Of a stretch of DNA of 64,000 bases, positions 1-8,270 are shown piece by piece. Both the position numbers and the translations under genes were made by a program. Origin of the DNA: CALMEH01 sp031409875 (GTDB lineage: Bacteria > Acidobacteriota > Blastocatellia > Pyrinomonadales > Pyrinomonadaceae); contig JANNYB010000107.1 of the NCBI GenBank assembly GCA_031409875.1, positions 5,592 through 69,591 on the forward strand. The letters run 5' to 3'. How positions within the stretch are numbered: position 1 is the first letter of the stretch; each line of letters opens with the position of its first letter. The notes under the pieces were generated by a model, which was not told the origin of the DNA, searched no databases, and saw only the letters and a program-made list of their open reading frames with translations.

Positions 1-667
1 GCGTGGTAAATGTCCACGAAATTTCTTTTTCCAACTTGCCGCCGATTGCGGATTTTGTGCCTTTCGGAATTGTTGCAGTAAATTTCGTCGCCATCGGAAA
101 GCGCGTTTCCGCATCAAAAATCAGCGTATTTGTGCCAAGCCAACGCCATTTTCCTTTAACACTCGGCGATAAATTTACCGGAACATTTTCGCTTGCTTGC
201 GATTGCGAAGAAACGGCAATCATCGGTTGCGAAAAAGTTATGCTCAAATCCGTAACAATTGAAACATTTCCGGTTGGCGAAAAACGCTCGATTGTGAGCG
301 GTTGCGTAGTTGTCTTCGGTAAATTTGGTGCTTTTTGAGTTCCATCGGCAGGGAATTTTAGCGGAATGATTTTTCCGGTTTTTGGCGGTTTCAAACTATC
401 CGAACGCATTCTAAAATCAGCATTATCGGCAACATCAACAACCATTTGCGGCAGACGTTGAAAAATTGCGTTTGCTTCACTTTGGCTCAAATTTTCGGTT
501 TGAACAGGCGTTTGCGTCGGACGATTAACCGTAACTTTCGCGCCTTCGCTGATGCGAAATTGCAAGCCGGATTGAGAAAGTAAATTTTGTGCGGAAACAA
601 AAGGCGCAAAAATATTAATCCAAATTGAGAAAATAACTAGCCCGCCAAGAGGAATTTTAATTTTCAT
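1..667 (-). CDS. Alpha-2-macroglobulin-like protein, N-terminal part (runs off the window)
   Basis: An open frame of about 222 codons starts with ATG at 665-667 and continues past base 1 without a stop, so only the N-terminus is present. It opens with MKIKIPLGG and a hydrophobic segment ending in FVSAQ, which reads as a signal peptide. About 80 residues of mostly polar linker follow. A beta-rich segment then begins at APNLPKTTTQ and holds IERFSPTG, LSITFSQPMI and the stretch around KWRWLGTNTLIFD. Those last motifs are typical of the first bacterial Ig-like/macroglobulin domain of large bacterial alpha-2-macroglobulins, periplasmic protease-trapping proteins usually well over 1,500 residues long. 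The thioester region is outside the window, so the family call rests on this domain only. The previous minus-strand unit ends in its own terminator, so this gene probably has its own promoter. Confidence 0.7.
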   Translation of the reverse strand, partial: MKIKIPLGGLVIFSIWINIFAPFVSAQNLLSQSGLQFRISEGAKVTVNRPTQTPVQTENLSQSEANAIFQRLPQMVVDVADNADFRMRSDSLKPPKTGKIIPLKFPADGTQKAPNLPKTTTQPLTIERFSPTGNVSIVTDLSITFSQPMIAVSSQSQASENVPVNLSPSVKGKWRWLGTNTLIFDAETRFPMATKFTATIPKGTKSAIGGKLEKEISWTFTT

Positions 668-739
668 AGTAAGTTTTTTACGAATTGATTTGAAGTCAAA
701 AATATGATGCGCCGAGTTTTGAAATCAGTTGTATTCGCC

Positions 740-769
740 AAAAAAAAGAGTTGGCAACATAACCAACTC
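740..769 (-). terminator. Intrinsic terminator after the small 802-918 gene
   Basis: Read on the minus strand, a perfect 7-bp stem GAGTTGG/CCAACTC with an 8-nt loop is followed directly by a run of eight T. It lies about 30 nt past the stop of the small gene and ahead of the alpha-2-macroglobulin start, which shows that the small locus is transcribed as a separate unit. Confidence 0.8.
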
Positions 770-801
770 CTTCCTTCATTAAATAATTAAACGATTTTAA
801 T

Positions 802-918
802 TTATAAGCTAATTTTTCCATAATCGCCGCCGTCGGCTTCTTGTCCGGTAACTAATGCTTTAATGAATCCGGCAATTTGGACGAATTTTTCAATTGATTG
901 TTGTCATTTATCTTGCAT
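802..918 (-). pseudogene. Small 38-codon gene interrupted by an in-frame TGA at codon 5
   Basis: On the minus strand a GGAG Shine-Dalgarno sequence precedes ATG (916-918). The frame reads M-Q-D-K-stop(TGA, 904-906), then stays open through QQSIEKFVQIAGFIKALV, TGQEADGGDYGKISL and a TAA at 802-804. A ribosome site, a compact frame and a clean intrinsic terminator suggest a genuine tiny gene. The TGA is one base from TGG (Trp), so the simplest reading is a nonsense mutation or a sequencing error. An amphipathic helix-like middle and a Gly/Asp-rich tail would fit a small regulatory peptide or a RiPP precursor, but no modification enzyme lies nearby and I do not recognise the family. No obvious alternative start follows the TGA. 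Confidence 0.5.
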
Positions 919-981
919 AATTTTCTCCATCTTTGTTCTAAAATCAGACAGTCAAATTATGCAACGCAAAAGCCCTTCCGC

Positions 982-1069
982 GTTCAGAGTAACGCCTGGC
1001 ACAAGCCCCGTGGTTTTCACCAGCGAAGCGCGGTGAAAATACTTCACGCCTGAAGGCGTTACTCTGAAC
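982..1069. repeat. Palindromic repeat, 'GTTCAGAGT..CGCCT' family
   Basis: GTTCAGAGTAACGCCT at the left is mirrored by AGGCGTTACTCTGAAC at the right, with a CAGCGAAGCGCGGTG-type core. It begins immediately after the stop of the S9 peptidase gene. It is related in layout to the elements at 25459-25599 and 27951-28093. Confidence 0.75.
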
Positions 1070-1071
1070 TT

Positions 1072-3027
1072 TTATTTCATATATTTATCGAGAAAGTCTG
1101 CAACTAACGGATAAAGTTCGAGCCGATTTTTGAGTTTTGAGATGCCATGTCCTTCGTCGTCAAAGAGTTTATATTCGACGATTGCTTTTCTATCGCGCAA
1201 GGCTTTAACGACTTGTTCGGCTTCGGTGTAGGGAACTCGCGGATCGTTTTTGCCGTGAATCACGAACAGCGGAGTTTTTATTTTATCAACTTTCGCAAGC
1301 GGCGAAATTGAGCGCAGAAAATCTAAATCTTTATCGAGAAAACCGTATTCGACTTCGCGTTGACGGCGACGATAACCGCTCGTATTTTTTAAGAAGGTTT
1401 CCCAATTTACGATGCCGACCGTGTTGACCGCCGCCGCAAACAAATCGGGATAAAGCGTGATTGCCGCCATCGTCATATAACCGCCGTAACTTCCGCCCAT
1501 CACGGCAATTCGTTTGCTGTCCGCGCCGCCGCTCGTCTTTAACCATTCAACCGAATAAGCCAAATCCTTCACCGAATCTTCACGCAAACGAACATCGTCA
1601 AGATGCGTAAAAGTCTTGCCGTAACCCGTCGAACCTCGAACATTCGTCGCCAAAACTGCATAACCGCGAGAAAGATAATATTGATAAAGCGGATTAAATC
1701 CCGGTCGCTCTTGCCCTTCAGGTCCGCCGTGGACGCTGACAATAACACGCGGGATTTTAAGTTCAGAATTAAGTCTTGACATTGAAACATTCGCAAAGGT
1801 TACGCCTTTAGGCAATTCATCTTTTGGTTTGTAATACCAAGCCGGAATTTCTTTGCCGTCAAAGGTTTTGTATTTTATCAATTGCGGTTTGACGAACGAA
1901 CTTTGCGGAATGCCGGAACGCGAACTTTTTGTAACTTGTGTGAGCGATTTTTTCTCTAAATCATAAGTCCAAATGTCGCCGTTATATTTCGCGCTCGAAA
2001 ATGAAAATGCAAGTTGTTTGCCGTCATTTGAAAATGTCAAACCGCCGACAATGCCGTTTGCGGGAAGTTTGATTGATTCGGTTTTGCTGCTAAAAGTCGT
2101 GATTAAAGGTTTGCCGCCGGTTTCGTATTTTCGCAAATAAAGTTCCGAAAAACCTTCGCGGTTGAGCGTGTAGGCAAGCGTGTTGCCGTAAGTTTGCATC
2201 TCAATATCGCTCACGTCCCAATTCGTTTCGTCTAATACTTTTACTTCACGATTCGCATCGCTGAAATCGTCGCCGCTCGCGTTTTTCTGCCGCATTTGAG
2301 CAAGCGAATAAAACTCGCGCTTATTGTTGTGCGCGAAAACAATGCCGTCCGCCGTAAAATAAACACTGCCGAATTGCGCCGAACCTTCGTGTTTCGTGAG
2401 CAGAGTTTCTTTCTTGGTTGCGACATCAATCAGATACAAATTATTATCCAAACTGAGTTCGATTCCATCGCGTGAAACGATGATTTTTCTGCCGAAAGCA
2501 TCAGCCGCCGCAAACGAATTCGAGCCGTCTTGTTGATAGATTAATTCTTCTTTACCGTCTGCGAGCGTCATCGAATAAACGTCGAAGAACTGCGCGTTTC
2601 GTTTGTTTGACGAATAATAAATCTTCGTGCCGTCTTCGGAAATCGCGCCGAAATTATGTCGAACTTTCGGCGCGTTTGTCAGTTGTTTAATCTCTGCACC
2701 GTCTGACGACATCCAAAAAAACTGTGTGTTTTCGTCGCCGCCCGAAGCCTTTCCGAAGATTAAGAAATTACCTTTAGCAGACCAACGCACAAACGCGACA
2801 TTATCTTGATAAGCCGTCATTTGCTCAGGATAACCGCCGTTTGCGTCAACAAACCAAATCTGCGAAGTTCCGGTAATATTCGTCAGAAAAGCAATGCGCT
2901 TTCCATCAGGCGAAAAATTCGGCGAACCTGCCGAACGAATATTCAAATAACGCTCAATCGAATAATTTTGTGCCGAAACCGAAAGACAAAACGCGAAGAT
3001 TAAAAACAAAAGCAGGAATTTTTTCAT
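1072..3027 (-). CDS. S9 family peptidase (prolyl oligopeptidase / acylaminoacyl-peptidase type)
   Basis: This is a secreted serine peptidase of about 651 residues. From ATG 3025-3027 the protein opens with the signal peptide MKKFLLLFLIFAFCLSVSAQ; the longer frame to 3066 would add 13 residues ahead of it and is not preferred. Residues about 25-370 form a beta-propeller of PD40-type strands such as GSPNFSPDGKRIAFL. The C-terminal alpha/beta-hydrolase domain carries the nucleophile motif GGSYGG (Ser about 513), the acid in HGKNDPRVP (Asp about 595) and the base in DEGHG (His about 627), the complete S9 triad in the usual order. In this family the propeller restricts entry to short peptides. Its likely role is periplasmic peptide degradation. 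The stop codon abuts a palindromic repeat and no operon partner is evident. Confidence 0.92.
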   Translation of the reverse strand: MKKFLLLFLIFAFCLSVSAQNYSIERYLNIRSAGSPNFSPDGKRIAFLTNITGTSQIWFVDANGGYPEQMTAYQDNVAFVRWSAKGNFLIFGKASGGDENTQFFWMSSDGAEIKQLTNAPKVRHNFGAISEDGTKIYYSSNKRNAQFFDVYSMTLADGKEELIYQQDGSNSFAAADAFGRKIIVSRDGIELSLDNNLYLIDVATKKETLLTKHEGSAQFGSVYFTADGIVFAHNNKREFYSLAQMRQKNASGDDFSDANREVKVLDETNWDVSDIEMQTYGNTLAYTLNREGFSELYLRKYETGGKPLITTFSSKTESIKLPANGIVGGLTFSNDGKQLAFSFSSAKYNGDIWTYDLEKKSLTQVTKSSRSGIPQSSFVKPQLIKYKTFDGKEIPAWYYKPKDELPKGVTFANVSMSRLNSELKIPRVIVSVHGGPEGQERPGFNPLYQYYLSRGYAVLATNVRGSTGYGKTFTHLDDVRLREDSVKDLAYSVEWLKTSGGADSKRIAVMGGSYGGYMTMAAITLYPDLFAAAVNTVGIVNWETFLKNTSGYRRRQREVEYGFLDKDLDFLRSISPLAKVDKIKTPLFVIHGKNDPRVPYTEAEQVVKALRDRKAIVEYKLFDDEGHGISKLKNRLELYPLVADFLDKYMK

Positions 3028-3073
3028 AATGTAACGATTATAATTCTCCGTAATGAACAAGCGCAAATTGACC

Positions 3074-3180
3074 TGTCAGAACCGCCTGCGGTAGAGGGCG
3101 GTTAAAGCCGATTTATCCGGTATTTGCCAACGACTAAGACCGTAAAGTTAAACCGCCCGCTACCGCAGATGGTTCTGACA
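3074..3180. repeat. Palindromic 'SEPPAVAG' element, copy 1
   Basis: The ends TGTCAGAACCGCCTGCGG and its near-complement ending GGTTCTGACA form inverted repeats of about 30 bp around a core of about 45 bp. The core (AAGCCGATTT...TTTGCCAACG) resembles that of the copy inside mfd, so the similarity goes beyond the palindromic ends. The right end overlaps the last codons of the crtI-like gene and supplies its TAG stop. Confidence 0.9.
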
Positions 3181-4623
3181 AATCATTTCAGCCGTCATTT
3201 TTGCCGAAAGTAAAACAAGCGGAATTCCGCCGCCGGGATGTGTTGCGCCGCCGACGAAATAGAGATTTTCGATAGTTTTTGATTTATTCGGAACGCGCAT
3301 AAATGCGGAAAATATGCCGTTTGACGAAATTCCGTAAATCGAACCGCGATTGGCGCGATATTTTTTTTCAAAGTCTTCCGGCGTGATGATTTGCTCGAAA
3401 TCAATCGAATCATTTAAGTCTTCCACGCCGAATTCTTCCAACTTTTTAACAATTAAATCGCGGTAAGATTTCGATTCTTTTTGCCAATCAGTTCTCGAAT
3501 TCGTGTAAGGCGCGTTAATTAAAACGAACAGATTTTCGTGTCCTGCGGGCGATTGCGTTTCGTCTGTCCGCGAAGTCGCGCAGATGTAAATTGTCGGATT
3601 TTTTGCAGGACGTTTTCGCTGGAAAATTGCGTCGAATTCGGCTTTGTAATCGTCTGAAAAAAATATGTTATGATGCGCCAGAGTTAGAAATTTTTTGCGC
3701 GTTCCGAGAAGTAAAACAAAACCACTGCACGAAGGTTCGCGGTCTTGAAATTTACTGTTTTCGGGCGGCAAAAGATTTCGATAAGTTTCGATTGCATCGG
3801 CGTTTGAAATAACAAAATCGGCGTTGATTATTCCATCATTTACTTTTACGCCGATTGCCGTTTCATTTTTAATAATTATCTTTTCAACTTCGCAATTAGT
3901 TTTAATTTCAACATTTAACTCGCTGGCAAGTTTTGCTAATGCTTTCGGAATTTCATACATTCCGCCGCGCACATACCACGCGCCCAAGCCGAATTCGACA
4001 TACGGAATCAGCGCAAAAGTCGCCGGAATTTCATAAGGCGAAGAACCGTTGTATGTCGCAAAACGATTAAATAATTGTTGTAATTTTTCACTTTTGAAAT
4101 AGCTTGCGTTGTGTTTATCCAAAGTCTTCAGCGTCGAAATTTTGAGCAAATCTTTCAAATATTTCGGACGAATAAGTTGCGGCAAATCGTTTAGACTTTT
4201 CGCCAAAAACGTGCGTTCCGCAATCTCGTATTTTTGCTTTGAATCGGCAAGATATTTACGAAAACTTAAAACATCGTTTGGCTCTAAATTTGCGATTTCG
4301 TTTTCGGTTTTTGCAATGTCGGCAGAAGCGTCAAAGCGTGTTTCATCAGACCAAAAATAACGGCAAATCGGTTCGAGAGAAACGATGTCGAGATAATCTT
4401 TAATCTCGCGCCCTGCGAACTCGAAGACATCTTCCAAAACGTGCTTCATCGTCAAAAGCGACGCGCCTGTATCGAATTTGTAACCGTTGGCTTCAACAAA
4501 ATTAACTTTTCCTCCGACAGTTTCATTTTTCTCCAAAACGCTCACGGAAAATCCCGATTTTGCCAAACGAACAGCCGCCGAAAGCCCGCCGATTCCTGCG
4601 CCGATGATGATGATTTTTGTCAT
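3160..4623 (-). CDS. crtI: Phytoene desaturase family FAD oxidoreductase (CrtI-like)
   Basis: About 487 residues. The ATG at 4621-4623 puts the dinucleotide-binding motif GAGIGG at residues 8-13, so the nine extra upstream codons are unlikely. The downstream acid of the Rossmann fold sits in VSVLEKNETVGGK. The C-terminus has FVGGATHPGGGIPLVLLSAK, the carotenoid-desaturase signature. CrtI-type enzymes introduce double bases of conjugation (double bonds) into phytoene at the membrane, giving lycopene or a related polyene; the exact number of steps cannot be read from sequence. A CrtO-like oxidoreductase (12083) and a lycopene cyclase (23027) lie elsewhere in the window. The last residues CQNHLR and the stop come from a palindromic repeat, so the native C-terminus has been replaced. 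Confidence 0.85.
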   Translation of the reverse strand: MTKIIIIGAGIGGLSAAVRLAKSGFSVSVLEKNETVGGKVNFVEANGYKFDTGASLLTMKHVLEDVFEFAGREIKDYLDIVSLEPICRYFWSDETRFDASADIAKTENEIANLEPNDVLSFRKYLADSKQKYEIAERTFLAKSLNDLPQLIRPKYLKDLLKISTLKTLDKHNASYFKSEKLQQLFNRFATYNGSSPYEIPATFALIPYVEFGLGAWYVRGGMYEIPKALAKLASELNVEIKTNCEVEKIIIKNETAIGVKVNDGIINADFVISNADAIETYRNLLPPENSKFQDREPSCSGFVLLLGTRKKFLTLAHHNIFFSDDYKAEFDAIFQRKRPAKNPTIYICATSRTDETQSPAGHENLFVLINAPYTNSRTDWQKESKSYRDLIVKKLEEFGVEDLNDSIDFEQIITPEDFEKKYRANRGSIYGISSNGIFSAFMRVPNKSKTIENLYFVGGATHPGGGIPLVLLSAKMTAEMICQNHLR

Positions 4624-4652
4624 TTTTAATGCAAAGATGCGAAGGCGCAAAC

Positions 4653-4684
4653 ATTTTTACTTTTTACTTTTTACTTTTTACTTC
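4653..4684. repeat. Heptanucleotide tandem repeat (CTTTTTA)n
   Basis: About four copies of CTTTTTA lie just upstream of the crtI-like start. There is no inverted partner here. The same unit recurs at 37941-38020, 55221-55252 and 59765-59841. Confidence 0.8.
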
Positions 4685-4797
4685 CGAAGTTTTTGCGTTA
4701 AAATTCTTATTAAATTCGCCGAAAGCGACTTTTTAATGTTAAAATTCAAAATAGTTACAGTTACTTAATAATTCAAAACCCCAAAACTGCCGAAAAT

Positions 4798-5568
4798 ATG
4801 AAATTTTGCCCTGTTTGTCAAAAAGAATATGATGAGGAAATCCTGCGCTTTTGCATCAAAGACGGTGCGCCTTTGGTTGATATAAACCAACCGAATTTTA
4901 AGGAAATACCGAGCGAATCTGATTTGGGCGAAGACACCGTAATTCGCCGTAAGCCGACAAAATCGGAACTCGACGCGCTAAAAGTGCCTGATGAAAAAGC
5001 GTCTGAACCGGCGAAAATTGTTATTCCGACCATCGAACAAGAACGCCAACAACAAGTTCGCACTCGCGCCGCCGCTTATCAACAACCTTTGGAACCGCAG
5101 AAGTCAACAGGTTTGGTTGTTTTGACAACGATTGTGCTGACATTGGTCGGACTCGCGGCTTTTACGGGATTGTATTATTTTCTCAAAAATGGCGATGATG
5201 CAACAAATTCAAACGTCAACATCAATACGAGTTTGCCGAATTCGATGAATATCAACACCAATTTCGGTTTGAATATGCCCGTGTCGAACTTTGATTATAA
5301 CAGCAATGTAAATTCAAATTTCAACACGAATTTTAATTTCAATCTAAGCAATAATTCAAACACGACCGTCAAAACGCCGACTCCGACAAAAACGCCGAAT
5401 CCAACGCCGTCGCCGTCGCCGTCCGTTTCGCCGTCGGCAACGCCCGCGAACACGGCAAACACGAATACTACTGCGACTCCGGCGAAATCACCGACACCGA
5501 CCGTGCCGAAAACGCCCGCGCCGACTCCGGCAAAAACTCCGACGGTAAGTGCAACGCCGTCTGATTAA
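4798..5568 (+). CDS. Zinc-ribbon membrane-anchored protein with Asn- and Thr/Pro-rich tail
   Basis: 256 residues with no recognised enzymatic domain. The N-terminus carries a short zinc-ribbon-like motif with cysteines at about 4, 7 and 19 (FCPVC...RFCIKDG). A charged linker follows, then a single membrane helix around residues 104-126 (GLVVLTTIVLTLVGLAAFTG). The rest is a low-complexity exterior region: first Asn-rich (NSNVNINTS), then TPTPTK/SPSPS repeats that look like a flexible extracytoplasmic spacer. Cytosolic metal-ribbon, one helix and disordered tail is an arrangement I associate with acidobacterial genomes. It could be a scaffold or sensor. No operon partner is seen. Confidence 0.7.
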   Translation: MKFCPVCQKEYDEEILRFCIKDGAPLVDINQPNFKEIPSESDLGEDTVIRRKPTKSELDALKVPDEKASEPAKIVIPTIEQERQQQVRTRAAAYQQPLEPQKSTGLVVLTTIVLTLVGLAAFTGLYYFLKNGDDATNSNVNINTSLPNSMNINTNFGLNMPVSNFDYNSNVNSNFNTNFNFNLSNNSNTTVKTPTPTKTPNPTPSPSPSVSPSATPANTANTNTTATPAKSPTPTVPKTPAPTPAKTPTVSATPSD

Positions 5569-5633
5569 ATCGGACAATAAAAAGATAGGACAAAGCGACG
5601 ATGAGATTTTTTCTCGCCGTCGCTTTATTTTAT

Positions 5634-7007
5634 TTATCCCATCGTCAACGCTTTTTCGACGGCTTTGCGCGGGTCAACAACGCCCCAACCTTGACGGTCA
5701 ACTTCGTAATGCGGCAGGCGTTCGGCGGTTGAAATCAGAATTCTTTTAACTTGTTGCGGTGTCAGACGCGGATTTGCTTCGAGCATTTGCGCGATTATTG
5801 ATGAAACAATCGGCGCGGCGAAAGATGTGCCGTCAACGTATTTGTAATGTTTGGTTATCACGCTTTCGCGGCGGATTTTGAGTGCGATAATTTGGCGAAT
5901 CGAATGAATTTCGCGGTCAATCGCCGCATCTAGTTCGGCATCAACGCCTTGATTTTCCTCGATTATGTCGTGCAGTTCTTCGTCTTGCGCTTTGTCTAAT
6001 TTTTCGAGAAGCGCGGCTTGTTGCGCGGTCGGCGTATTCGGCAAAATCGGCGCAGGCACCCAAATCGAAGGCGCGATAAGTTCGGGTTTTTGAAGTCCGT
6101 CAATCGTCGGACCATAACTCGAACGATACATTCCGCGTTTGGCACGATTGATCGAATTGTTGTCGTCAAGCCCGCCGACGGAGATGCACGAAGGCGCGGA
6201 CGCGGGCGGATAAACCGGATGATTCGGATAATGTCCGGCGTTTCCGACGGCGCAAACAACCGTCAAACCTTTGGCAACACATTCTTCGACGGCTTGCGAT
6301 AAAGGATCGTGCAAATAAGATTGTTCGCCGTCGCCGCCGGCGGAAATATTGATGATTTTGATGTTATATTTTGTCCGATTCGCCAAAATCCATTCCAAAC
6401 CTTCTTGGATATTTTCCTCCGTAATGCGTCCGGTTCGCGCCAATTTCACAAGCACGACATCTGCGTCGGGCGCAATTCCGCGATAAAATCCGTTTGACAA
6501 ACTTCCGTTTCCGGCAGCGACAACCGAAGTCATCATTCCGTGCCAACTTGCGACATCGGGCTGAAAAAGCGTTGCTAAATCGCCGTCTTTCATCATCAAA
6601 TTTCGATAAGCGACAATTCGATTTTGCGGCGTGGTCAAATCAACGTGCGGATAAAATCCCGAATCCAAAAAAGCAATCGTAACGCCTTTGCCCGTAAAAC
6701 GCTCGTGAGAATCGAGTCGCAGAGGCGTAGAAAGCACGCGCGAACCGTCTTTTTGCAAAGCCGCATCGGTCAAAATTTTGTCCTTCGCACGTTCAAAAAG
6801 TCTGACGCATCGGGCGCAGACGGCTTCAAATTCATTCGTTCCGGGCGCATTTGCCCGAATCAAACCTTGCAAATCGTCTTCCAAAACGAGCAGTGGAACA
6901 AATTCGTCCTTTGTTTCGCGTGAACAGACAGGACAAACAATTTCGCCCGCCGCAATATCGGCAGACGTTAAATTTCGTGATAATTGTAAAGATTCTTCTG
7001 GTGTCAT
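5634..7007 (-). CDS. Subtilisin-like serine peptidase (S8) with N-terminal CxxC pairs
   Basis: 457 residues. The complete S8 triad is present: Asp115 in IAFLDSGFYPH, His156 in SWHGMMTSV and Ser395 in GTSFAAPIV, with the oxyanion Asn in AVGNAGHYPNHP. There is no signal peptide or membrane segment, and the N-terminus carries two CxxC pairs (C25/C28, C64/C67) that could bind zinc in place of a normal propeptide. A helical insertion of about 60 residues, rich in Glu and Asp, lies before the Ser motif. A cytosolic S8 enzyme with a metal-binding leader is less usual than the secreted type; it may act on intracellular proteins or on cleavage-activated partners. It ends convergently with the zinc-ribbon membrane protein. 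Confidence 0.88.
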   Translation of the reverse strand: MTPEESLQLSRNLTSADIAAGEIVCPVCSRETKDEFVPLLVLEDDLQGLIRANAPGTNEFEAVCARCVRLFERAKDKILTDAALQKDGSRVLSTPLRLDSHERFTGKGVTIAFLDSGFYPHVDLTTPQNRIVAYRNLMMKDGDLATLFQPDVASWHGMMTSVVAAGNGSLSNGFYRGIAPDADVVLVKLARTGRITEENIQEGLEWILANRTKYNIKIINISAGGDGEQSYLHDPLSQAVEECVAKGLTVVCAVGNAGHYPNHPVYPPASAPSCISVGGLDDNNSINRAKRGMYRSSYGPTIDGLQKPELIAPSIWVPAPILPNTPTAQQAALLEKLDKAQDEELHDIIEENQGVDAELDAAIDREIHSIRQIIALKIRRESVITKHYKYVDGTSFAAPIVSSIIAQMLEANPRLTPQQVKRILISTAERLPHYEVDRQGWGVVDPRKAVEKALTMG

Positions 7008-7060
7008 TTTCGAGTTTTTAGTTTTTCATAATCACAAGGTAAAATCAATTTAGGAAATAT

Positions 7061-7134
7061 AAACCGCGAAAGACGCGAAAAAATGCGAAAAATTTTGTTT
7101 CTTTTTAGCGGTTTTTCGTGTTTTTCGCGGTTAA
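7061..7134. repeat. Inverted repeat, 'CCGCGAAAGACGCGAAA' family
   Basis: AACCGCGAAAGACGCGAAA at the left pairs imperfectly with the TTTTTCGTGTTTTTCGCGGTT arm at the right. It lies just ahead of the patatin start, and the longer patatin frame would be encoded by it. Similar elements are at 18453-18567, 21338-21479 and 63837-63970. Confidence 0.75.
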
Positions 7135-7139
7135 AAAAT

Positions 7140-7928
7140 ATGGCGAGAAAAAAAGTAGGTTTAGCATTATCGGGCGGCGCGGCGCGTGGTTTCGCGCATT
7201 TGGGCGTTTTAAAAGTTTTGGTTGAAAACGATATTCCGATTGATTTTATTTCGGGAACTTCGGCAGGTTCGATTGCGGGCGCGGCTTTTGCGAGCGGTTT
7301 GAGCGTTGAACAAATTGCCGAAATCGGTAGAAAAATGAGTTGGTTCAAGATGAGCGGATTTTCTTATTCGACTAAAGGTTTGCTCTCAAACGCTTCGATG
7401 GGCGAATTTTTTCGCAAAACTTTCCCGCACGATAAATTTGAAGATTTGCCGATACCTTTTGCGGCAGTCGCGTGCGATTTGGAAACGGGCGACGAGATTG
7501 TTCTAACGGAAGGCGATTTGATTGAAGCGGTTCGCGCCAGTTGTGCGATTCCGGGCGTTTTTGCGCCGGTAATCAAAGATGGAAAAATGCTGATTGACGG
7601 CGGCGTAATTTCCAATGTGCCAACCAAAGCCGTGAAAAATTTAGGCGCGGAAATCGTTATCGCCGTTGACGTTCTCGCTTCGGGCGCAACTTATTGGGGA
7701 AAACCTTCGACGCTCGTCGGCATACTTTTTCAATCAACAATGATGCTTCTCCGCGCCGCTTCAAAAGCTCATCATTACCGCGCCGATGTCGTTATAATTC
7801 CGCAAATCGCGCACTTAAGACCCGACGAAATCGGCAAAATGGACGAATTCATCAAAGCCGGAGAAGTCGCCGCGCTCGAAAAAATTGATGAAATAAAATC
7901 TTTGATTTCTCAAGAAGGCAGAAATTAG
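7140..7928 (+). CDS. Patatin-like phospholipase (RssA/NTE type)
   Basis: About 262 residues from ATG 7140; the frame opening at 7083 would translate repeat DNA. The patatin elements are complete: oxyanion loop SGGAARG (residues 11-17), nucleophile Ser41 in GTSAGS and catalytic Asp153 in IDGGV. The enzyme is expected to be a cytosolic or peripheral membrane esterase/lysophospholipase using a Ser-Asp dyad, acting in phospholipid turnover; the substrate cannot be deduced. No signal peptide is visible. The last residues (QEGRN) and the TAG stop fall inside the GAAGGCA-type repeat arm that follows, so the C-terminal tail is probably repeat-derived. It converges on the TonB-receptor gene across a large palindrome. 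Confidence 0.9.
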   Translation: MARKKVGLALSGGAARGFAHLGVLKVLVENDIPIDFISGTSAGSIAGAAFASGLSVEQIAEIGRKMSWFKMSGFSYSTKGLLSNASMGEFFRKTFPHDKFEDLPIPFAAVACDLETGDEIVLTEGDLIEAVRASCAIPGVFAPVIKDGKMLIDGGVISNVPTKAVKNLGAEIVIAVDVLASGATYWGKPSTLVGILFQSTMMLLRAASKAHHYRADVVIIPQIAHLRPDEIGKMDEFIKAGEVAALEKIDEIKSLISQEGRN

Positions 7929-8018
7929 AAGGCAGAAAACAGAAGGCAGAAAAAGCAGAAAGCAGAAGTTAGATTTAACGAGTTATTCGTTTTCTGACTT
8001 CTGCTTTCTGTTTTCTTT
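7911..8018. repeat. Inverted heptamer-type repeat (CAGAAGG / CTTCTG)
   Basis: Degenerate units of about 7 nt (AGAAGGC, AGAAAAC) on the left are mirrored by CTTCTGCTTTCTGTTTTCTT on the right. The left arm covers the patatin stop codon. Confidence 0.7.
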
Positions 8019-8042
8019 ACTCACCTTACGCAAAATACGAAT

Positions 8043-8251
8043 TTTTTGTTTTGTCGCTGAAAGCGACCAACATTATAGCCTAACGAGAATCGCTAGGTAG
8101 TTTGCAATAAATGATTCGCTCGCTGAAGGCGAGCAACAATCGCCGCACGTTTTTGTTCGTCGCCTTCAGCGACGGAATCTGTTGTCAATGATAACCTAGC
8201 GATTCTCGCTAGGCTATAATGTCAGTCGCTTTCAGCGACAAAAAACAAAAC
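8043..8251. repeat. Large nested palindrome of about 209 bp
   Basis: The outer arms GTCGCTGAAAGCGAC and GTCGCTTTCAGCGAC are each themselves palindromic. The next pair is ATTATAGCCTAACGAGAATC / GATTCTCGCTAGGCTATAAT, and the innermost arms are GCTGAAGGCGA / TCGCCTTCAGCGA. With the heptamer repeat this fills the 342-bp space between the convergent patatin and TonB-receptor genes. No gene is seen in that space. Confidence 0.85.
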
Positions 8252-8270
8252 TGCCTTCTGTCTTCTTTAC

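Noticed and set aside
3..338. Plus-strand ORF of 111 residues at the window start
   Set aside because: It lies opposite the alpha-2-macroglobulin coding frame, which has a signal peptide and family motifs; the plus-strand peptide has neither.
904..906. Selenocysteine codon in the small gene
   Set aside because: No selenoprotein context or SECIS-like hairpin follows directly after the TGA; a nonsense mutation is simpler.
3028..3066. N-terminal extension of the S9 peptidase
   Set aside because: It would bury the signal peptide behind 13 residues and lacks a better ribosome site.
7083..7139. N-terminal extension of patatin
   Set aside because: It is encoded by an inverted repeat and precedes the conserved start of the fold.
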